The notes below the pieces were generated by a model. The model saw only the letters and a program-made list of their open reading frames with translations. It made no database searches and had not been told where the DNA came from. This document shows, piece by piece, positions 1-4,523 of a stretch of DNA of 7,302 nt (the first letter of the stretch is position 1; each line of letters begins with the position of its first letter). The stretch comes from an uncultured Eubacteriales bacterium. Its GTDB lineage: Bacteria; Bacillota; Clostridia; Oscillospirales; CAG-382. Made by a program: the position numbers and the translations under genes. The stretch is from positions 1 through 7,302 of the forward strand of contig URSI01000052.1 in the NCBI GenBank assembly GCA_900550505.1. Reading direction: 5' to 3'.

Positions 1-460
1 TGCGGTCGTCCGCTTCGATCATGTGAGACATGGCGACGATGAACGGCGGGTGGCTGTGCATAACCACGCGGGACTGTGGGTCGCACTTCAGTCGTGTTTC
101 ATGCGCCAGCAGGTGCGTGGCAAGCTCGGAGGTGCAGCCTGTGCCGTCGCTCAGACCCCACAGAAGCTGTGCGCTTTTGCCGTCTGCGGAGATGCGTATC
201 ACGCCCATATCGTTCTCAGGGTCATGCACCATGTTCTTGAAATACTTTCCCGTGCCGGTCACAAGCATGACCCTCCCGGCCAATGCGGCTGCTTCGAACC
301 CGAGTGCGAACACGCGTGAGGGCGTCAGAGAGTCTGCCGCGTTATCTTCCAGTAAAATACTTATATTTCCGCTGTTGCGTTCGTCCCAGCCAAGGCGGTA
401 CATATTCGCAGCCGTCTCGGCAAGCTCGGTGACTGCGGGATGCAGTTTAAAATCTTTCAT
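1..460 (-). CDS. rhaD: Rhamnulose-1-phosphate aldolase, N-terminal part (cut by window edge)
   Basis: Cytoplasmic class II zinc aldolase of L-rhamnose catabolism, splitting L-rhamnulose 1-phosphate into dihydroxyacetone phosphate and L-lactaldehyde. The first 153 codons are present; the E. coli enzyme has about 274 residues, so roughly the last 120 lie beyond base 1. Seen in order: GWDERNSGNIS (24-34), the phosphate-loop-like VTGTGKYFKN (67-76), LLWGLSDG (99-106), TSELATH carrying the expected catalytic Glu112, and VVMHSHP, whose His135 and His137 match two of the three zinc ligands. These segments match RhaD closely and better than fuculose-phosphate aldolase. The ATG at 460-458 has AAAGGA (474-469) eight bases upstream. 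The gene lies 111 bp after an unrelated AAA ATPase gene; no promoter is obvious in the gap, so it may belong to the same transcript or have its own unrecognised control. No other rhamnose gene is in the window. Confidence 0.9.
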   Translation of the reverse strand, partial: MKDFKLHPAVTELAETAANMYRLGWDERNSGNISILLEDNAADSLTPSRVFALGFEAAALAGRVMLVTGTGKYFKNMVHDPENDMGVIRISADGKSAQLLWGLSDGTGCTSELATHLLAHETRLKCDPQSRVVMHSHPPFIVAMSHMIEADDR

Positions 461-472
461 TTTTTCAGTCCT

Positions 473-545
473 TTTTTCGGTCTTTTCAGCCGCCGTGCGA
501 ATTTCTTACTGCATTTTTCGGTCCTTTCAGCCGCCGCGCGGAATT
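473..545 (-). repeat. Two-copy imperfect direct repeat in the rhaD leader
   Basis: Copies at 514-545 and 473-503, about 41 bp apart, read on the minus strand as AATT, a CG-rich run, GGCGGCTGAAA, then (G/A)GACCGAAAAA. They differ by about two substitutions and one indel over 31-32 bases. Each ends in a purine-rich, Shine-Dalgarno-like tract. The upstream copy runs into an ATG and the downstream copy runs into the real rhaD ribosome binding site. It looks like a local tandem duplication of a translation initiation region. Confidence 0.75.
506..514 (-). other. Minimal upstream ORF ATG-CAG-TAA (Met-Gln-stop)
   Basis: On the minus strand an ATG at 514-512 is followed by CAG and TAA. It has AAAGGA (527-522) seven bases upstream, as good a ribosome binding site as that of rhaD, whose ATG lies 45 bases further on. 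It could be a start-stop regulatory uORF or simply a relic of the duplicated leader. The reading is direct; a function is not demonstrated. Confidence 0.4.
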
Positions 546-571
546 GCCTTTGTTTTTTTCAATCCTTGCGA

Positions 572-1459
572 TCATCGCTCGAATTCCTCACTGTGGAGAC
601 GGAAAAATTCATAGTATTCACGCATCTGTCCGAGCTCTGTCCAACGGCAGGTGCGCACAGGTACGCTGTCGAGATCATACAGCTTCGCACCTTTGAGCGA
701 CAGCAGAAACGGCGAATGGGTCGCTATTATGAACCGGCAGCCGTAAAAACGCGCCGAATCTGAGATGTAGCGTGCGAGCTGGCGCTGAAGCTGTGCGGAG
801 AGGCTGTTTTCCGGCTCGTCGAGCAGATAAAGCGCATTTTCGCGTATCCTTTCGGTAAATATCGCAAAAGCGCTCTCTCCGTTCGAACGCAGCGGATCCT
901 CCGGCGTCATCCTTCCGGAGATAAACCGTGACCTTGTCATTCTTACGGCTTCGTTGTGCTCTTTCAGTATATCTATGTCTTCGAGCGAGCGGAACCCGTC
1001 GAATCCGTCGGGATTATCCTTCAGTTTCGTATATCTTTGAAACAGTTCGTCGCGCAGCCTGCCCGTGTTTTCATTGCGTCTGCGGGCTTTCAGCAGCGAT
1101 TCAAACACATCATCGCTCGTCACCACGCAGCTTCCCTCGGGGGCTGCCGGCGGATGCCGCGGCGTATATGAGCAGAGCGACAGGTATTTCTCAAAAAAAG
1201 GGGTGTCGTTATACGGAGAAGCGTGACCGAGCCCGATCTTGCGTGCTATCAGGTTCAGCAATGTCGACTTGCCTGAGCCGTTCCCACCGCAGAATATCGT
1301 AATATCGTCGAACTCGAGATGCCTGAGCTTTTTTTGCGGAAATATCCCGAACGGATAGATGTTTTCGGAATAGCAGCTCATAGTCATCAGCGGGTCATTT
1401 GAGACCCTGAATACGGCTTCGTCGGTCTCCGAAGCAAGTGTGAAGGATTCAAGCATCAT
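572..1459 (-). CDS. AAA family ATPase (ABC/SMC-like, predicted cytoplasmic)
   Basis: Predicted soluble ATPase of the ABC/SMC-like group (AAA_21 / COG3910 style). From the ATG at 1459 (295 residues): Walker A GGNGSGKST (58-66), a divergent signature loop RSNGES (191-196), Walker B ALYLLDEPE (209-217) and the switch histidine in ATHSPFLLS (His247). A charged, Arg/Lys/Glu-rich insertion of about 100 residues separates Walker A from the signature. The C-terminal end, ...REYYEFFRLHSEEF, is typical of this family. A longer reading from GTG at 1471 is possible, but its start overlaps GAGGTG (1474-1469), which is a well-spaced ribosome binding site nine bases before the ATG at 1459, so I prefer the ATG. 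That ribosome binding site contains the radC stop codon, so the two genes are probably co-transcribed and translationally coupled. The substrate or partner is unknown; members of this group occur singly on chromosomes and in defence-like cassettes. Confidence 0.85.
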   Translation of the reverse strand: MMLESFTLASETDEAVFRVSNDPLMTMSCYSENIYPFGIFPQKKLRHLEFDDITIFCGGNGSGKSTLLNLIARKIGLGHASPYNDTPFFEKYLSLCSYTPRHPPAAPEGSCVVTSDDVFESLLKARRRNENTGRLRDELFQRYTKLKDNPDGFDGFRSLEDIDILKEHNEAVRMTRSRFISGRMTPEDPLRSNGESAFAIFTERIRENALYLLDEPENSLSAQLQRQLARYISDSARFYGCRFIIATHSPFLLSLKGAKLYDLDSVPVRTCRWTELGQMREYYEFFRLHSEEFER

Positions 1460-1472
1460 GATGTCCGACACC

Positions 1473-2159
1473 TCAAATATACTGTGACATACAGACGTAA
1501 GTACCGCCCGAAACTATGTAATGCTCGAAAAACTCCACACCGAGTCTTCCGAGCGCGGTTCTGAACATGGCGGTTGAGCGATAGTCGTCCTCAGACGGTT
1601 CCAACATCCCGTCGGGGTGCGTGTGAGCCAGCGCCGCCTGGTCGCATCCGCAGATCAGCAGCTCGGAGGCGACGGATGAAAGGCTGAATTCCACGCAGGC
1701 ACGCCCGCCCCGTGCCAACACCTTTTCTCTGACGAGCCTTCCCCTGCGCAGACACAGCAGAAGCACCGCTTCGGTCGTTTCACCGGCGAGCGCATTGACT
1801 GCATATTCGCCGAGTTCCTGGCGGGAGATGGCTTTCTTCATGCGAAGCGACTCGTTCGCGCCGTTCATGTAGCGCGAAACGATGTGCGGGATCATCATGA
1901 GTAATACCGCGGTGTTTTCGCCCACTCCTTCGGTGGACATCAGTTCGGAAAACGATGCCGAACAGACTCCGCGCAGCGAACCGAATTTGTTGATCAGTCT
2001 GTGTGCCAGCTCGTTAGTGTCGATGCGTGGTACGGAATAAAACAAAAGCAGTTCGAGCACGACGTGCTCTTCCATGCCTTCAAATCCGGTGCTCAGAAAT
2101 CTTTTCCTAAGTCGTTCTCTGTGACCCGCGTGCAGCGAGCCGTCTTTCGGAGTGCCCAT
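1473..2159 (-). CDS. radC: RadC-family JAMM/MPN domain protein
   Basis: A 228-residue RadC (UPF0758) protein, close to the usual 220-230. The N-terminal half carries the GHRERLRKRFL opening (12-22), the helical LELLLFYSVPR.DTNELAH segment and a helix-hairpin-helix-like stretch around STEGVGENTAV (75-85). The C-terminal half is the MPN domain with a complete JAMM zinc motif: His179, His181, Ser189 and Asp192 in HTHPDGMLEPSEDD. RadC was once thought to act in DNA repair, but its molecular role is unsettled; the JAMM motif suggests a metal-dependent hydrolase. The start is the ATG at 2159, five bases after AGGGGGG (2171-2165) and downstream of a near-consensus promoter. A longer frame opening at TTG 2231 would begin inside the -35 box and is rejected. 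It is the first gene of a unit with the AAA ATPase, whose ribosome binding site includes the radC stop codon. Confidence 0.88.
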   Translation of the reverse strand: MGTPKDGSLHAGHRERLRKRFLSTGFEGMEEHVVLELLLFYSVPRIDTNELAHRLINKFGSLRGVCSASFSELMSTEGVGENTAVLLMMIPHIVSRYMNGANESLRMKKAISRQELGEYAVNALAGETTEAVLLLCLRRGRLVREKVLARGGRACVEFSLSSVASELLICGCDQAALAHTHPDGMLEPSEDDYRSTAMFRTALGRLGVEFFEHYIVSGGTYVCMSQYI

Positions 2160-2202
2160 AAAAACCCCCCTGCCGCCGCATTCAATGAACGTTTGCAAAA
2201 AC

Positions 2203-2231
2203 ATTATACCAACATCGTACAGTTTTTTCAA
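2203..2231 (-). promoter_or_regulatory. Sigma-A type promoter for radC
   Basis: Reading on the minus strand, TTGAAA (2231-2226) is followed by a 17-bp spacer and TATAAT (2208-2203). This is an exact -10, one mismatch in the -35 and ideal spacing. The predicted start of transcription is near 2196, giving a 5' leader of about 37 bases to the radC ATG at 2159. It is the best promoter in the window and separates radC from the thioredoxin gene upstream. Confidence 0.8.
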
Positions 2232-2274
2232 GCGTCATTTTCCGCCGCTCAGGGGGGATATATATCACATACGG

Positions 2275-2814
2275 TCAGGGCAGCAGCAGTTTTATGGCGT
2301 TTTGCAGCTGACTTTCGGTGATAAGTCCTATTTTGTAGGTTACGATCTTTCCTTCACCGTTTATGAAGTATGTGCGCGGTATGGATGTTACGGCATACGC
2401 CTGTGCGGCACTGTACGCTGTGTCAAAAAACACGGGGAAGCCGTAACCCTGCTCGTCAATGAATTCGCTCGCCGACGCCACGGTCTCGTCGCTGCCGTTG
2501 GGCAGATTGACGATGAGAAATTGTATCTCTTTACCGTATTTGTCAAACGCGCTGTCCAGATCGGGCATTTCCTGCCTGCATGGCGGGCAGGTGGTTGACC
2601 AGAAATTGAGTATGACCGGTTTGCCGCGATAGTCGGAGAGCTTTACGGCGTTGCCGTCCGCGTCGAACACCGTAAAATCCGGAGCCGTGACCGGGCCGTC
2701 AGCGGAAACGTCCGGCGTATCGTCTTTCGAAAGGCTGTTGTAAAGCACCAGAGCCGCGGCGACCGTTAGGATCAGTACAGCAGCGAGTATGAGCAGTTTT
2801 TTCTTTTCGTTCAT
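2275..2814 (-). CDS. Membrane-anchored thioredoxin-like protein (TlpA/ResA family)
   Basis: Thiol-disulfide oxidoreductase predicted to sit on the outer face of the cytoplasmic membrane. The 179-residue protein has a Lys-rich start and one hydrophobic anchor (about 7-26) with no lipobox cysteine, a short Asp/Ser-rich linker, and an AhpC/TSA-thioredoxin domain from about 44. It shows APDF, LSDYRGKPVILNFW, the active site CPPC (Cys76, Cys79) in STTCPPCRQEMP, and the cis-proline in TSIPRTYF (Pro146). Length and layout fit ResA/TlpA. The ATG at 2814 has GGGAG seven bases upstream. It follows the CcdA-type gene by only 24 bp, so the two probably form an operon in which CcdA supplies electrons. No cytochrome c genes are visible, so the client may be another exported cysteine protein, or reductive or oxidative stress defence. 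No clear terminator follows it. Confidence 0.88.
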   Translation of the reverse strand: MNEKKKLLILAAVLILTVAAALVLYNSLSKDDTPDVSADGPVTAPDFTVFDADGNAVKLSDYRGKPVILNFWSTTCPPCRQEMPDLDSAFDKYGKEIQFLIVNLPNGSDETVASASEFIDEQGYGFPVFFDTAYSAAQAYAVTSIPRTYFINGEGKIVTYKIGLITESQLQNAIKLLLP

Positions 2815-2838
2815 TATCGTTCTCCCGTATCGATGTTT

Positions 2839-3483
2839 TTATGCCGATACACCTGTAAACCCGGCGGCCATGAGCAGTCCCATGACTATCAACAGCACGC
2901 CGCAGACGACGTTTATCACGCGGTAATTTTTCTTTATGAAATCAAATGCGCCCTTCATGCGGTCAATGAGAAGCGCGCTGAGCACGAAGGGGATCCCCAG
3001 TCCCACGGAATAGCACAAAAGCATGAGTATTCCCTTGACCACGCTGCCGTGCTGTGCGGCAAGCATAAGGGCGGAGCCGAGAAACGCGCTCACGCAAGGC
3101 GTCCATCCGAGCGAAAAAACGATCCCGAACACGAATGTGCGGAAAAACCCGCCGCCCTGTGCGAGCGTTCTGTCTTTCTGCCGCGTATTGAATTTGAAAA
3201 CTCCCAGGTATCCGAGCCCGAAAACTATCACAACAGCGCCGCATATCAGATTTATGACGGTACGGTGACCGCTTATGAAGGCGCCGAGTGTACCCGCCAA
3301 TGCGCCCATCGCGGTAAACACTAAGGTAAAGCCGATCACGAACCCGACGCTTCCCGCAAATGCTCTGCGTGCGTTCCGGCTGTTGCCGCCCGCAAAATAG
3401 GTGATGTATACCGGCAGCAGCGGCAGCAGACACGGCGATATAAATGTGATGATGCCTTCCGTAAATGACAACAGGTAATGCAT
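2839..3483 (-). CDS. ccdA: CcdA/DsbD-type transmembrane electron carrier
   Basis: Integral membrane protein of 214 residues that passes reducing equivalents from cytoplasmic thioredoxin across the membrane. About six hydrophobic segments are visible. The two hallmark cysteines lie in ISPCLLPLLP (Cys18) and GWTPCVSAFLG (Cys130), each at the start of a pseudo-symmetrical half. The second half includes the conserved PF pair in GLGIPFVLSALL. Size is normal for the short CcdA type; the periplasmic DsbD domains are absent, and their role is probably filled by the thioredoxin encoded 24 bp downstream. The ATG at 3483 (MHYLLSF) has GGGAG seven bases upstream, the same arrangement as the next gene. 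The open frame continues upstream to 3615, but that extension is not CcdA-like, covers the likely promoter and has no better start, so it is left out. Confidence 0.9.
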   Translation of the reverse strand: MHYLLSFTEGIITFISPCLLPLLPVYITYFAGGNSRNARRAFAGSVGFVIGFTLVFTAMGALAGTLGAFISGHRTVINLICGAVVIVFGLGYLGVFKFNTRQKDRTLAQGGGFFRTFVFGIVFSLGWTPCVSAFLGSALMLAAQHGSVVKGILMLLCYSVGLGIPFVLSALLIDRMKGAFDFIKKNYRVINVVCGVLLIVMGLLMAAGFTGVSA

Positions 3484-3554
3484 TTGCTTTCTCCCGTTTA
3501 TATATTTCAAAAAACTGTGGGGTGCGGCGGGGCGGCTGCCGCTGCCATGTTGAC

Positions 3555-3563
3555 AGTATAGCA
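3555..3563 (-). promoter_or_regulatory. Possible extended -10 promoter for ccdA-thioredoxin operon
   Basis: The minus strand reads TGCTATACT: a TATACT -10 hexamer (3560-3555) preceded by TGn, the extended -10 element that can replace a good -35. No recognisable -35 occurs at 16-18 bp. The start of transcription would be near 3548, about 65 bases before the ccdA ATG. It lies downstream of the terminator of the preceding operon, as a promoter here should. Confidence 0.45.
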
Positions 3564-3583
3564 TCACGCACCGTACGGCTTCG

Positions 3584-3596
3584 GTGACAAAGTCAC
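3584..3596. promoter_or_regulatory. 13-bp palindrome upstream of ccdA, candidate operator
   Basis: GTGAC-AAA-GTCAC is a perfect inverted repeat with a 3-bp centre. Its midpoint (3590) is about 42 bases upstream of the inferred start of transcription near 3548, the usual place for an activator that contacts RNA polymerase at the -35 region, and the proposed promoter lacks a -35. It resembles half of a CRP/FNR-type site, but GTGA and TCAC are five bases apart rather than six. The cognate regulator is unknown. Confidence 0.35.
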
Positions 3597-3618
3597 TCAC
3601 AGCTTTGGCCTGCACGGG

Positions 3619-3652
3619 AAAAATGGTGCCGGCAGCATACTGCTGCCGGCAC
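3619..3652 (-). terminator. Intrinsic terminator of the aminotransferase-fusion-hydrolase operon
   Basis: A perfect 12-bp inverted repeat, GTGCCGGCAGCA (3652-3641 on the minus strand) and TGCTGCCGGCAC (3637-3626), encloses a 3-base loop and is followed two bases later by TTTTT (3623-3619). It lies about 90 bp after the stop of the MBL-fold gene and before the ccdA promoter. The run of T occurs only on the minus-strand transcript, so termination is one-directional. The T tract is short, but the stem is strong. Confidence 0.85.
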
Positions 3653-3688
3653 TTACGGAACGTCGGGCAATGAAAAGCCTTTCCGTTT

Positions 3689-3740
3689 TTATGACGGTAT
3701 GACGAGAAAGGCAGATCATATCCGGGCTTATGACGGTATG
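3689..3740. repeat. 13-bp direct repeat (TTATGACGGTATG) after the MBL gene
   Basis: TTATGACGGTATG occurs identically at 3689-3701 and 3728-3740, 39 bp apart. On the minus strand the first copy met (CATACCGTCATAA) directly abuts the TGA of the MBL-fold hydrolase, and the second lies just before the terminator region. It could be a remnant of a small duplication at the 3' end of the operon. No function is apparent. Confidence 0.6.
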
Positions 3741-4523
3741 TCAGAGGACGAAACTCTGCCCCGTGCTTATTTTATCCAGTTTATTTCCCATTATGTTCTT
3801 TAAAAACGAGTATTGTTCCGATCCCGTACAGTGACCGGTATAGTACAGCGCGGAACTTTCGAGCAATGCCGAAGCGAACTCCCGCAGCCTTTCTGCGCCG
3901 TCTCCGCACACGTCGAGCTTTGACAGATGGAACCCTCCGATGAAAACATCCGGACAAAATGTTCCGACCATTTTGACAGCGCCGCCGTGCGAGCATCCGC
4001 CAAACAGCACGCGGCGTCCGTTTTCGGTCACAAGAAGGCTCTGCTCGTGTGCAAAGTCGTCTGGCACGCGCTTGCCGTCTTTCAGCGCAGTCAGCCCGAA
4101 CGCTCCGGGGACTTCGGCCTCAGGAAGACAAAGCAGTTCAAGCCCGTCGTCTATCCGGGTGTTCCCGTCGGTAAATACGATTTGCTTTGCCGCTTTAACC
4201 GATGCATCAAGCCCTATGTATCGTCCGTCGGCGGAATAATGCGGTTCGAATGCGCGGCGGCTGATATACACGGGCGATTTGCCGTTCAGCGACAGGAAGC
4301 ATCCGAGCCCGCCTCCGTGGTCGTAATGACCGTGTGATATGACACAAAGGTCAACGCGCGACAGGTCCGCGCCGCACCTGACTGCGTTCCGTGCAAAAGC
4401 GTCGGTTTGTCCGGTGTCGAAAAGTACCGTACGCCCCTGCGTTTCTATAAGCAGCGAAAGCCCGTGCTCGGCGCGGAACATCGGTGAGCTCGCGGTGTTT
4501 TCGCACAGAACGGTGATCTTCAT
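3741..4523 (-). CDS. MBL-fold metal-dependent hydrolase (COG1237-like)
   Basis: Cytoplasmic metallo-beta-lactamase-fold protein of 260 residues, of the group often labelled after 7,8-dihydropterin-6-methyl-4-(beta-D-ribofuranosyl)aminobenzene 5'-phosphate synthase. Seen: EHGLSLLIET (19-28), LFDTGQTD (34-41), the metal motif SHGHYDHGGGL (His64, His66, Asp68, His69), DFAHEQSLLV (157-166), FGGCSHGGAVKMV with His179, GGFHLSKL with His199 and YYTGHCTG with His231. All expected metal ligands are present, so it should be active; its substrate in bacteria is not established. The start ATG at 4523 overlaps the preceding stop as ATGA (4523-4520) and has no strong ribosome binding site of its own, so translation is probably coupled to the fusion gene. 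This suggests the hydrolase acts in the same pathway, perhaps on a phosphorylated or cyclic intermediate; that is inference. Confidence 0.85.
   Translation of the reverse strand: MKITVLCENTASSPMFRAEHGLSLLIETQGRTVLFDTGQTDAFARNAVRCGADLSRVDLCVISHGHYDHGGGLGCFLSLNGKSPVYISRRAFEPHYSADGRYIGLDASVKAAKQIVFTDGNTRIDDGLELLCLPEAEVPGAFGLTALKDGKRVPDDFAHEQSLLVTENGRRVLFGGCSHGGAVKMVGTFCPDVFIGGFHLSKLDVCGDGAERLREFASALLESSALYYTGHCTGSEQYSFLKNIMGNKLDKISTGQSFVL

Noticed and set aside
30..614. 194-codon plus-strand ORF opposite rhaD
   Set aside because: It lies antisense to well-matched rhaD codons and shows no protein similarity; it is a frame shadow of GC-rich coding DNA.
2160..2231. N-terminal extension of RadC starting at TTG 2231
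   Set aside because: The TTG is the -35 box of a near-consensus promoter, and the ATG at 2159 has a good ribosome binding site and matches the usual RadC start.
3584..3596. Palindrome as a true CRP or FNR site
   Set aside because: GTGA and TCAC are five bases apart rather than six, and the FNR pattern TTGAT-N4-ATCAA is absent; kept only as an unassigned palindrome.
3484..3615. N-terminal extension of CcdA back to 3615
   Set aside because: It is not hydrophobic or CcdA-like, covers the likely promoter and palindrome, and has no better start signal than the ATG at 3483.
3597..3719. 40-codon minus-strand ORF between the MBL gene and ccdA
   Set aside because: It runs through the terminator hairpin, has no ribosome binding site and has no recognisable sequence.
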